NCBI GenBank assembly: GCA_024695225.1
Contig: JAILIO010000176.1
Span: 1-12,622 of the forward strand
Reading direction: 5' to 3'
Length of the DNA: 12,622 nucleotides
Source of the DNA: Lachnospiraceae bacterium
GTDB taxonomy: Bacteria > Bacillota > Clostridia > Lachnospirales > Lachnospiraceae
The notes beneath the pieces are model-generated. The model did not search any database, was not told where the DNA came from, and saw only the letters and a list, made by a program, of their open reading frames with translations. The position numbers and the translations under genes are program-made. Shown here one piece after another: positions 1-7,089 of this stretch (position 1 is the first letter of the stretch; each line of letters opens with the position of its first letter).

Positions 1-1827
1 GCCGGTCTTCAGACAGCAGATCCCTCTTATTATCAGTCTGATCTTGACCCCTGCTGCGCTGGCGCGGTAGAGAGCCTCTATGACATCCTGGTCACAGAGG
101 GAATTCATCTTGGCTATGATCCCGCTGCTCCTGCCGTTCAAGGCATTCTCAGTCTCCCTGCCGATAAGGGACAGCAGCCTGTCTTTGAGCCAGAGGGGTG
201 CCAGGGACAGCTTTTTCCAGGATCTGGGTTCGGAATATCCGGAAAGCATGTTGAACACAGCGGTGGCGTCCTCGCCGAATTCCTCCCTGCAGGTGAAAAA
301 TCCCATATCCGTGTACAGTTTTGCAGTCTTGTCGTTGTAATTACCGGTGGCCAGATGCACATATCTGCGGATTCCGTCCTCCTCCCGTCTGACCACAAGT
401 GTGATCTTGCAGTGGGTCTTTAGGCCAACCAGTCCGTATATAACATGGCATCCTGCCTTTTCAAGCATCCTGGCCCACTCGATATTGTTCTGCTCGTCGA
501 ATCTGGCCTTCAGTTCCACCAGCACGGTGACCTGCTTCCCGTTGTCAGCGGCCTGGGCAAGAGCTGCAATGATGGGTGAATTGCCGCTGACCCTGTAGAG
601 AGTCTGCTTTATGGCAAGCACATTGCTGTCCACGGCGGAGCGCCTGACAAAGTTGACCACAGGATCAAAGGTCTCGTAGGGATGGTGCATGAGGATATCG
701 CCCTCCCTTATATCTGCATAGATATCCGAGCCTTCGGGGATCTCAGGCACGCTCTGGGGCTGCAGGTAGGAGTGTTCCTTCAGGCTGTCAAACCCGGGCA
801 ATGAATACATCTCCATCAGGAATGTCAGATCCAGCGGGCCGTCTGCGGTATAGATGTCATTGTCTTCTATTCCTATGCCCGCCCTTATGGCCGACAGCAG
901 TTCCCGGTCCATATCGTTTCCGACTTCCAGTCTGATGGCATCGCCTCTCTGTCTCTGCTTTATCTGTTTCTCTATCTCATGGAGCAGGTCCTCAGCCTCG
1001 TCTATGGTGAAATCGGCATTCCTGGTGATCCTGAAGCAGGCCTTGGACACTATGTCGTAATTCAGGAACAGCCTGTCCATATAATGGGCGATGAGATCCT
1101 CGAGGAGCATCACCCTGGTGCTCCCGGTCTTTCCCGGGAATCTCACTATCCTGGGCAGCACCCCCGGAACCTGCACGGTGACAAATTCCGTCTCATCGTA
1201 CTCATTTTTCTTTCTGACTATGGCCCCTATGTTCAGAGTCTTGTTCCGTATAAGGGGGAAGGGCCTGGAGGAATCCACGGCCATGGGAGTCAGGACGGGA
1301 TAAACATTGTCTTCAAAATACCTGTCCAGGTAACGGTCCTCCTGCTCTGTCACATCCTCAAATGACCTGATGACCGAGAGCCCGTTCTCTGAAAGTACGG
1401 GCAAAAGCTCCTTGTACGCCTGGTACTGCCTTTTTACGAAATCGTGGGTTGCGCTGTCCAGCCCCTCAAGCTGCATCACCGGCGTCATTCCCGCAATATC
1501 CGGCTTTTCATAGTCTTCATCCACCATATCCTTCAGGGATGCGATCCTGACCATGAAAAACTCGTCCAGATTTGAAGAGGTGATGGACAGGAATTTAAGC
1601 CTTTCAAATAAAGGATTCGCCTCGCTGTTGGCCTCCGACAGCACCCTCTTGTTGAAATCCAGCCAGGAAAGCTCACGGTTGGTATAATATACCGGATCCC
1701 GGAAATCTATGCCTTCCTTCTTTTCTTCCCGTCTCAGAGCAGTCCTTCTCACCAGCTTTTTATCTGTTTTTTTCACACTCTTCCTTACAGCCTTTTTTTC
1801 CAGTCTTTTCACAATATGTCCCTTCAT
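1..1827 (-). CDS. ppk: Polyphosphate kinase 1, 3' end outside window
   Basis: Reversibly transfers the ATP gamma-phosphate to polyphosphate. About 609 codons are visible from the ATG at 1827; the frame stays open to base 1, so roughly the last 80-120 residues of a usual PPK1 are missing. Seen: the N-terminal family block NRELSWLDF (residues 50-58), SSNLDEFFMVR further on, then LKTHCK with His472 matching the autophosphorylated histidine (E. coli His435 by recalled alignment), followed by HLATGNYNDKTAKLY. The second conserved histidine would lie outside the window. Unusual is a strongly basic extension (residues 1-38) before the normal start of the family. The ATG overlaps the ppx stop codon (ATGA), with AGGA about 7 bases upstream, arguing for translational coupling. 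No later Met gives a plausible start before the conserved core. Function is near certain; the start is slightly less so, as in-frame GTG codons follow. Confidence 0.96.
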   Translation of the reverse strand, partial: MKGHIVKRLEKKAVRKSVKKTDKKLVRRTALRREEKKEGIDFRDPVYYTNRELSWLDFNKRVLSEANSEANPLFERLKFLSITSSNLDEFFMVRIASLKDMVDEDYEKPDIAGMTPVMQLEGLDSATHDFVKRQYQAYKELLPVLSENGLSVIRSFEDVTEQEDRYLDRYFEDNVYPVLTPMAVDSSRPFPLIRNKTLNIGAIVRKKNEYDETEFVTVQVPGVLPRIVRFPGKTGSTRVMLLEDLIAHYMDRLFLNYDIVSKACFRITRNADFTIDEAEDLLHEIEKQIKQRQRGDAIRLEVGNDMDRELLSAIRAGIGIEDNDIYTADGPLDLTFLMEMYSLPGFDSLKEHSYLQPQSVPEIPEGSDIYADIREGDILMHHPYETFDPVVNFVRRSAVDSNVLAIKQTLYRVSGNSPIIAALAQAADNGKQVTVLVELKARFDEQNNIEWARMLEKAGCHVIYGLVGLKTHCKITLVVRREEDGIRRYVHLATGNYNDKTAKLYTDMGFFTCREEFGEDATAVFNMLSGYSEPRSWKKLSLAPLWLKDRLLSLIGRETENALNGRSSGIIAKMNSLCDQDVIEALYRASAAGVKIRLIIRGICCLKTG

Positions 1828-3353
1828 AATGTTTTCCTCACCACAGCAGTGACTCCGAACACTTCCTTCATAAGGGAAGATCTGTCTTTCATAAGTCCCT
1901 TTTCTATGGATGTGCTCTGTTCATCCCCATATGTTATCAACAATTCTTCATCCTTCAGTCTGAAGCTGACGTCCAGCGCCTTTTCCGGAGTCCTGCAGAC
2001 GGTCTCCGCAACCCTCAGTATGGCTGTCAGCTTCATCATGAGAAGATAATCCTGCATATTCATGAATTCAGGATAATAATCCATTTCGTTTGGCTTGAGC
2101 TGTGCATGATTGTACTTCACAGTATTTGCAATGATAACCCTCTCCGAATGGGAAAGCCCTATCATCTCGGTGGACATGATGATGTCATAGGCGCATTCGG
2201 AGCGGTTCTGCATGCTTATGTAATACCCGCAGTCATTGAGTATGGCTGCGATCCTGAGAAGCGTCCTCTCCCTGCTGCCAAGCTTATGTATTTTTTTCAT
2301 GGTGTTAAAGATGGCAACCGAAGTCCTGTCGATGGCGTCCTCCATGGCTTCGGAGCCCATGTATCTGCGGCTGACGGTTCTCGCGCAGGCCAGTATATCC
2401 TCGGTGAAATCGTGCCTTATCTTAAGGACCTTCGTTTTCTCCGCATATTCATAGGCTATGCCGTCGCAGAGGCTGACCCCGGGAACCCACAGCCTTTCAG
2501 CTTTCATGATCTCACATATCTGTCTCACAATGACGCTTGAGATGAAGGTCATGACAAGGCCTTCCTCGGTTATCTTAAGTTTCTTTGAAGCCTCATATAC
2601 GGATTCCGATGACACCCTGTAGATAAAACCATCCAGGTCTTCCACGCTCACATATCTTCTGCCCCCGTCAGGGCTTGCATTTCTGTCCACCAGGGCGGAG
2701 ATGTAGTCATCCACTATGATGGCTGTCTCCACTTTGATATCCCGGACGTACATCTTTCTGAAGGCCTCCAGCTGAAAGGCGGCATACTCTTTTATGGCTT
2801 CCGCCACCCTGCCGCTCTTTACATCCATCCGGGACAGGCTTTCCCTTATCCTCAGCACCCCCAGCCTCATATTCTGGGTTGAGACCAGTTTGTCATTGTC
2901 AAAAAGGGATATCTGTATGCTTCCCCCTCCCACATCCACTATGGCTGCAGGCTTTTCAATGATCTTCAAAAAATCGTCCTGCTTTGCAGCAACGGATTTG
3001 TAATCAAGAAAACGCTGTTCTGAATTGCTCAGGATGTCGATCTTTATACCGGTCCTTCTCTCCACCTGATCCAGCACCACTGCGCTGTCCCTGGTCTCCC
3101 TGATGGCGCTGGTGCCGTAAGCCTTGTAATCATCGATCTTATAAGACTTCATCACATCGGAGAACCTGGTCAGTATCCTGCAGAGTTCATCCACCTTCTC
3201 CGAGCTGATACTGCCGGTGGCGTAAGACCCTGTGCCCAGATCAAGTGAATGCCTCAGGCTGTCTATCTCCCTCAGGCCCTTTTTCTCGGACACTTCAAAG
3301 ATCTTAAGCATCATCTCATAAGATCCCACATCTATTGCCGCAAATGTCTTCAT
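1824..3353 (-). CDS. ppx: Exopolyphosphatase / Ppx-GppA phosphatase with degenerate HD-type C-terminus
   Basis: A 509-residue protein of the ASKHA fold expected to remove terminal phosphate from polyphosphate or pppGpp. Seen: phosphate-1 motif AIDVGSYEMMLKIFE (residues 6-20), GTSAIRETRDS (80-90), SNSEQR with a Glu at 112 aligning with the catalytic Glu of EEAR-type motifs, and phosphate-2 motif IVDVGGGSIQI (138-148). Residues ~320-460 follow the HD-like helical domain, but the usual His-Asp pair reads Asn373-Asp374 in ILNDCGYYIS, so metal ligation there looks lost. The ATG overlaps the upstream ATPase gene stop (ATGA), with GAGGGG 6 bases before it; its own stop overlaps the ppk start in the same way. 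Pairing with ppk favours exopolyphosphatase over GppA, but motifs alone cannot separate the activities. Confidence 0.93.
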   Translation of the reverse strand: MKTFAAIDVGSYEMMLKIFEVSEKKGLREIDSLRHSLDLGTGSYATGSISSEKVDELCRILTRFSDVMKSYKIDDYKAYGTSAIRETRDSAVVLDQVERRTGIKIDILSNSEQRFLDYKSVAAKQDDFLKIIEKPAAIVDVGGGSIQISLFDNDKLVSTQNMRLGVLRIRESLSRMDVKSGRVAEAIKEYAAFQLEAFRKMYVRDIKVETAIIVDDYISALVDRNASPDGGRRYVSVEDLDGFIYRVSSESVYEASKKLKITEEGLVMTFISSVIVRQICEIMKAERLWVPGVSLCDGIAYEYAEKTKVLKIRHDFTEDILACARTVSRRYMGSEAMEDAIDRTSVAIFNTMKKIHKLGSRERTLLRIAAILNDCGYYISMQNRSECAYDIIMSTEMIGLSHSERVIIANTVKYNHAQLKPNEMDYYPEFMNMQDYLLMMKLTAILRVAETVCRTPEKALDVSFRLKDEELLITYGDEQSTSIEKGLMKDRSSLMKEVFGVTAVVRKTL

Positions 3354-4528
3354 TCCATTCCCCTCAGATATTCAATGTACTGTTCCGCAGCCCTTCCGGA
3401 TCTGCCCCCATGCCTTATCTCCCATTTGTCAGCGCCGGACAGCAGTTCATCACGGTCTGTATCTATGCCGCATCTCTCTGCAAGGGACAGGACTATGTCG
3501 TGGTAGTCATCCTTGTCAGGGCTTTCAAACAGTATGGTCACCCCAAATCTTCCGGACAGGGACAGCATCTCCTCCACCGTGTCTTCCGCGTGCAGGTCCG
3601 TCCCCTCCATCCTGTCCGCATACTTCTCCCGGATCAGATGCCTTCTGTTGCTGGTTGCGTAAATAAGCACATTCCCGGGCCGCTTCTCCAGTCCTCCCTC
3701 GATCACCGCCTTCAGGTATTTGTATTCGGTCTCATTCTCTTCGAAGGACAGGTCGTCCATGAATATGATAAAGCAATATCCCCTGTTCCTTATCCTGTCC
3801 ATGCATTCCGAAAGTTCCCTGAACTGGTGCCTGTATATCTCTATGACCCTGAGTTTTTTTTCGTAGTACTCATTTGCCACAGCCTTTATGCATGTGGACT
3901 TGCCGGTGCCCGCCTCCCCGTAGAGGAGACAGTTGTTGGCCCCCTTTCCGGCCACAAAGGCTTCCGTATTGTCTGTGAGTTTCTTCTTTTGGAGTTCATA
4001 CCCAACCAGATCTGAAAGCTTCACGTCTATGCTGCCGATTATGGGCACAACGGACATGTCCGGCCCTTCTCCTGACAGCCTGAAAGCCCTGTAAAGCGCA
4101 TATTTCCCAACTCCGTTCTCCCTGTAAAATGAAGAAAGGCTCTTTTCCATCTCACCCGCGCTCTCTGCGGACATCAGACGGAAAGCCAGATTGCTCACCT
4201 TCTTTGCCATGGATGGATCGTACGCCCTCTGTTTCAGATCCGGCGGTACAAAATCCCCTGCAAAAGCAGGGAGAGATGTCCCCTCCTTCATCAGTTTCCC
4301 GATGATCTCCATGTCGTGGACCACAGCCTGCCTGAGGCTTCCCACATCCCTTCCGGACTCCAGGCACAGACTGTAAGGATTTTCGTCATTTACAAGCATA
4401 TCTGTGAGATATGCTGCCGCCACATTCCCGGACAGGCCCTTATTTGCGCAGGCCTGTATCATAACTCCCAGATCCGGGAGGTTGTCCCCGTCTATCCCTT
4501 TGAATACTGCAAACTCATTCTCTTTCAT
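3350..4528 (-). CDS. DUF815-type AAA+ ATP-binding protein
   Basis: A 392-residue protein resembling the DUF815 group of P-loop ATPases, whose cellular job is not established. Seen: an N-terminal part (1-165) with no motif I recognise, then KLSDLVGYELQKKKL leading into the nucleotide-binding core, Walker A GEAGTGKS (204-211), Walker B FIIFMDDL (253-260), and a sensor-1-like IYATSNRRHL (289-298). The C-terminal half resembles a AAA+ lid. No membrane segment or signal peptide was seen. It is the first gene of a set continuing through ppx and ppk by ATGA overlaps, so a role with polyphosphate enzymes is inferred from position only. Its ribosome binding site, AAAGGGA 9 bases before the ATG, lies in the last unit of the 19-bp array upstream. 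Family call is fairly secure; function is unknown. Confidence 0.88.
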   Translation of the reverse strand: MKENEFAVFKGIDGDNLPDLGVMIQACANKGLSGNVAAAYLTDMLVNDENPYSLCLESGRDVGSLRQAVVHDMEIIGKLMKEGTSLPAFAGDFVPPDLKQRAYDPSMAKKVSNLAFRLMSAESAGEMEKSLSSFYRENGVGKYALYRAFRLSGEGPDMSVVPIIGSIDVKLSDLVGYELQKKKLTDNTEAFVAGKGANNCLLYGEAGTGKSTCIKAVANEYYEKKLRVIEIYRHQFRELSECMDRIRNRGYCFIIFMDDLSFEENETEYKYLKAVIEGGLEKRPGNVLIYATSNRRHLIREKYADRMEGTDLHAEDTVEEMLSLSGRFGVTILFESPDKDDYHDIVLSLAERCGIDTDRDELLSGADKWEIRHGGRSGRAAEQYIEYLRGME

Positions 4529-4531
4529 TTA

Positions 4532-4794
4532 TATGATTCCCTTTCAAATATCCGAATTCTTTCAAATGTCCGGATCCCTTTCAAATGTCCGGATCCCTTT
4601 CAAATGTACGGTTCCCTTTCAAATGCCCGGATCCCTTTCAAATGTACGGTTCCCTTTCAAATGTACGGTTCCCTTTCAAATGCCCGGTTCCCTTGAACTG
4701 TCCGATTCACTTTTAAATGTCCGGATCCCAATTAAATATCCGGTCCCTCTTAATATTTACTGTTCTCTCTTAAATATACGGTTCCTCTAAAAAC
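4532..4794 (-). repeat. Array of 14 contiguous 19-bp direct repeats
   Basis: Fills most of the 305-base gap between pheA and the ATPase gene. Coding-strand consensus is ATTTGAAAGGGATCCGGAC. Units abut with no spacers: on the plus strand they end at 4549, 4567, 4586, 4605, 4624, 4643, 4662, 4681, 4699, 4718, 4737, 4756, 4775 and 4794; three are 18 bases, the rest 19. Plus-strand units ending 4586 and 4605 are identical; those ending 4624, 4662 and 4681 are also identical. Units near the ATPase gene are well conserved, while those toward pheA decay, suggesting newer copies on the ATPase side. Each conserved copy carries an SD-like GAAAGGGA and a -35-like TTGAAA; some carry GGATCC. No hairpin with a T-tract was seen. 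Role unknown; form resembles iterons, but no replication initiator gene is nearby. Confidence 0.93.
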
Positions 4795-4801
4795 ATGAAA
4801 C

Positions 4802-4807
4802 ATTATA
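4802..4807 (-). promoter_or_regulatory. Possible -10 element ahead of the repeat array
   Basis: A perfect TATAAT on the minus strand between the pheA stop and the repeats, in the right place to start a transcript of the ATPase-ppx-ppk set with the whole array as a leader of about 260 bases. No convincing -35 hexamer sits 16-18 bases upstream, so this is weak. Since I see no terminator after pheA, read-through from pheA is an alternative. Confidence 0.3.
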
Positions 4808-4833
4808 AACCAAACCCGCAAAACATGGTCTTC

Positions 4834-5961
4834 TCAGTAGCATCCCAGGATCTTCATCCCCCTGGCTTCTTCTCTCACCCCCGTGAGCGCCGTCCGCACT
4901 GCGGGGTCGGAAAGAGCACCTTCGAAATCGATGAAAAACCGGTATTCCCAGTTCCTGTCCGGTATGGGCCTGCACTCTATATTTGTGAGGTTCAGGGAAT
5001 TGTACATAAAATGTGACAATATGTGATAAAGGGACCCGGATGTATGCGGGATCTCCAGGCAGAGACTGATCTTCCGCGCCCCTTTTACGAATTCCCTCCT
5101 GCCGGAAATGACCACGAACCGGGTCTCATTTTTCTCCTCCTGGTTCACTCCTTCGACCAGTATCTCAAGTCCATACTCACCGGCCGCCCCCTTTCCCGCT
5201 ATGGCAGCCTGGGTCGGGTCCTTGTCATCCTTCACCTTCTGAGCTGCAAAGGCATTGTTCAGCATTTCGTGTCTGCTCCATTTGGGATGGCTGTCCAGGA
5301 ATGCTGCTGACTGCATAAGCGACTGGGGATGTGAATAAATATCCGTTATGTCTTCGAGCTTCGTCCCGGGAACCGCCATCAGGCAGTGTCTTATGGGGAT
5401 CACCACCTCGGAAACTATATAGAGGTCGTAGGAGGCCAAAAGATCATAGGTCTGGGCCACTATACCCGCCGTGGTGTTTTCTATGGGCAGGATGCCGTAA
5501 TCTGCGCTACCCTCCTGGAGAGCGTCCATCACATCCCGGAAATTCTTCACATGAAAACAATCCGTATCCTCACCGAAATATTTTTTCAGGGCCTCGTGGG
5601 AATAAGCTCCTCTGTCTCCCTGAAACACGGTTTTCAGACCCTTTTTCCTGATACCGTCTGTCTCGGTAAATGAAAGGGGAGACAGCATCCCCTTCTCCGT
5701 AAAGATCCCGTACTGAAGTTCCCTTGAATTGCTCATCAAAAGCTGCGCCATCTCGGAAAGCCCCGCCCTTGTCAGATCGTCCTGCCCTGCGGAGGCGTAA
5801 CTCCTGATCTTCTCCATTTCCCGGTCCCTGTCATAAACCCGGCCTGACTTTTCAGTCTTGTATGCGGCCACATCCCTGCATATCTCCATCCTTTTCAGGT
5901 ACAGACTCTGCAGTTCATCGTCCACCGCATCCAGTTGTTTTCTCAATTCTGACAGTTCCAT
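4834..5961 (-). CDS. pheA: Bifunctional chorismate mutase / prephenate dehydratase (P-protein)
   Basis: Converts chorismate to prephenate and then phenylpyruvate, in phenylalanine synthesis in the cytosol. The 375-residue length fits the fused P-protein. Seen: an AroQ-type mutase helix domain (1-~85, starting ELRKQLDAVDDELQSLYLKR), then prephenate dehydratase blocks FQGDRGAYS (113-121), PIENTTAG (159-166), YSHPQSLMQ (209-217) and the catalytic TRF (280-282). A C-terminal ACT domain (~297-375) carries GSLY (309-312) and ECRP (329-332), matching the Phe-binding GALV and ESRP motifs, so feedback inhibition by phenylalanine is expected; Cys for Ser in ECRP is a mild variant. AAAGGGG lies 6 bases before the ATG. 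Divergent from the gene at 6046. No leader peptide or T-box-like structure fits in the short upstream gap. Confidence 0.97.
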   Translation of the reverse strand: MELSELRKQLDAVDDELQSLYLKRMEICRDVAAYKTEKSGRVYDRDREMEKIRSYASAGQDDLTRAGLSEMAQLLMSNSRELQYGIFTEKGMLSPLSFTETDGIRKKGLKTVFQGDRGAYSHEALKKYFGEDTDCFHVKNFRDVMDALQEGSADYGILPIENTTAGIVAQTYDLLASYDLYIVSEVVIPIRHCLMAVPGTKLEDITDIYSHPQSLMQSAAFLDSHPKWSRHEMLNNAFAAQKVKDDKDPTQAAIAGKGAAGEYGLEILVEGVNQEEKNETRFVVISGRREFVKGARKISLCLEIPHTSGSLYHILSHFMYNSLNLTNIECRPIPDRNWEYRFFIDFEGALSDPAVRTALTGVREEARGMKILGCY

Positions 5962-5972
5962 TGTTTTCCCCT

Positions 5973-6001
5973 TTGTAATAATGATATAAAACTGTTATAA
6001 T
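5973..6001 (+). promoter_or_regulatory. Extended -10 promoter for the DUF5050-pyrBI unit
   Basis: TTGTAA (5973-5978), a 17-base spacer, and a perfect TATAAT (5996-6001) preceded by TGT (extended -10). Transcription would start near 6008, giving a leader of about 38 bases before the ATG at 6046, too short for a classical pyrimidine attenuator. This is the best-looking promoter in the window. Confidence 0.75.
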
Positions 6002-6028
6002 CTTAATATATTCAAAAGGCATTCGCAA
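6000..6028 (-). promoter_or_regulatory. Candidate pheA promoter overlapping the rightward one
   Basis: On the minus strand TTGCGA (6023-6028), a 17-base spacer and TAAGAT (6000-6005), each matching four of six consensus bases. An alternative pair is TTGAAT (6010-6015) with TTTTAT 18 bases on. Either would overlap the stronger rightward promoter, so the two directions may compete for polymerase. Assignment is tentative. Confidence 0.35.
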
Positions 6029-6045
6029 GAATACGAGGTGTTTTT

Positions 6046-7089
6046 ATGAAGAGATCAGACCTGAGGGCCCTCATATTGATAGCAGCACTTGCTGCGGCCT
6101 CCATGGTTATATTTATTTTTTTCAGATCCCGAAACGCCATATCTGCAGACAACCCTCCGGATGCCATGGGTAACACCCCCGGAAACCTCTACAACGAAGG
6201 TTACGCATGTGAAGATGAGGACGGAACCGTCTACTTTGCAAATCCCTACGACGGCGGGCGTCTCTACTCCATGAAAAATGACATGAGTTCCATAAAACGC
6301 CTGAGCACCAGCAGCGTTTATTATATCAATGTGTACGGAAAAAGGATATACTACTGTCTCATCACCGGAGACAGCGATGCCGGGGTTGGCATAGCCCTTC
6401 ATTTTAAAGGCCTGTACTCCTCGGACAAAAACGGCAAAAACGCTGTTTCACTTGTGGACGAGAACACTTTCAAGACTTCGCTTGTGGGCAATTATCTATA
6501 TACTCAGGCCTACTCCACACAGGAAGCCCAGCGGCTTTTAAAGATAAAGATCGACAAATCCGAAAACACTGTTATAGAAGATTTTCAGATCGACCCCTGC
6601 GGAATAGCCCCCGGGGCCATCTACCATCCTTCCACCTCCAACCTGTCCCTATGCAAGATGGATGCGGCCACAGGTTCCGATCAAATGATATCCCAGACCA
6701 AGGTATGGCAGCCCATCATGGACGGAGGCAACATTTATTTCATATCACCTGCGGATGACTACAAGATCGCAGCCCTGGGATCCGACGGTTCATCTGTAGT
6801 CCTCACGGAAGAAAGCGCTGACTGTTACAATGTTCTGAACGGTGTAATATACTACAACGTGATAAACACGGAGCAGCCCTGTCTCATGAGGAGAAATGCA
6901 GACGGTTCCACAGACCGTATATACGAGGGAAGCACCACCAACATACAGATGACTTCAACATACACATATTTCAGGGGATACGGCACTGATGTCCCCGTTT
7001 ATGTAACGCCCACAGCGGGGCCTGTTAATGTGCAGCCATTTTCGGCGGCACAGGAGGCAGCATTAAAATATATCTCGGAGGAAAAATGA
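6046..7089 (+). CDS. Membrane-anchored DUF5050-like (beta-propeller) protein
   Basis: A 347-residue protein resembling DUF5050 proteins of Clostridia, whose function is unknown. Seen: a basic N-terminus followed by a hydrophobic segment (about 8-27) that looks like a signal anchor without a clear cleavage site or lipobox Cys, so most of the chain should lie outside the membrane. After it come repeated aromatic-rich strands of the type 'GxxYxxNxxDxxxLYxMxxD', such as NEGYACEDEDGTVYFANPYD (50-69), and recurring YY / IYY / IYF pairs spaced about 40-50 residues, as expected for propeller blades. GAGGTG lies 5 bases before the ATG. Its stop codon overlaps the pyrB start (ATGA), so it appears to be the first gene of the pyrBI transcript. 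No catalytic motif was recognised. It could be a surface binding or sensory protein, but that is speculation. Confidence 0.82.
   Translation: MKRSDLRALILIAALAAASMVIFIFFRSRNAISADNPPDAMGNTPGNLYNEGYACEDEDGTVYFANPYDGGRLYSMKNDMSSIKRLSTSSVYYINVYGKRIYYCLITGDSDAGVGIALHFKGLYSSDKNGKNAVSLVDENTFKTSLVGNYLYTQAYSTQEAQRLLKIKIDKSENTVIEDFQIDPCGIAPGAIYHPSTSNLSLCKMDAATGSDQMISQTKVWQPIMDGGNIYFISPADDYKIAALGSDGSSVVLTEESADCYNVLNGVIYYNVINTEQPCLMRRNADGSTDRIYEGSTTNIQMTSTYTYFRGYGTDVPVYVTPTAGPVNVQPFSAAQEAALKYISEEK

Noticed and set aside
979..1365. Plus-strand open frame of 128 codons
   Set aside because: Antisense to ppk, which has conserved motifs on both sides in the opposite strand.
3335..4015. A 226-codon plus-strand open frame
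   Set aside because: Antisense to the Walker A/B region of the ATPase gene, whose motifs are unmistakable; the peptide resembles no family I know.
4316..4790. Two plus-strand open frames coding periodic peptides through the repeat array
   Set aside because: They arise because the 19-bp unit happens to lack stops in these frames; they have no clear SD and partly run antisense to the ATPase gene.
4532..4794. CRISPR array or plasmid-type iteron origin
   Set aside because: Units abut with no unique spacers and no cas genes are present, ruling out CRISPR. No replication initiator, DnaA boxes or AT-rich unwinding region was recognised.
6008..6045. PyrR-type or pyrBI-type attenuator
   Set aside because: The leader is under 40 bases and has no alternative hairpins or leader peptide.
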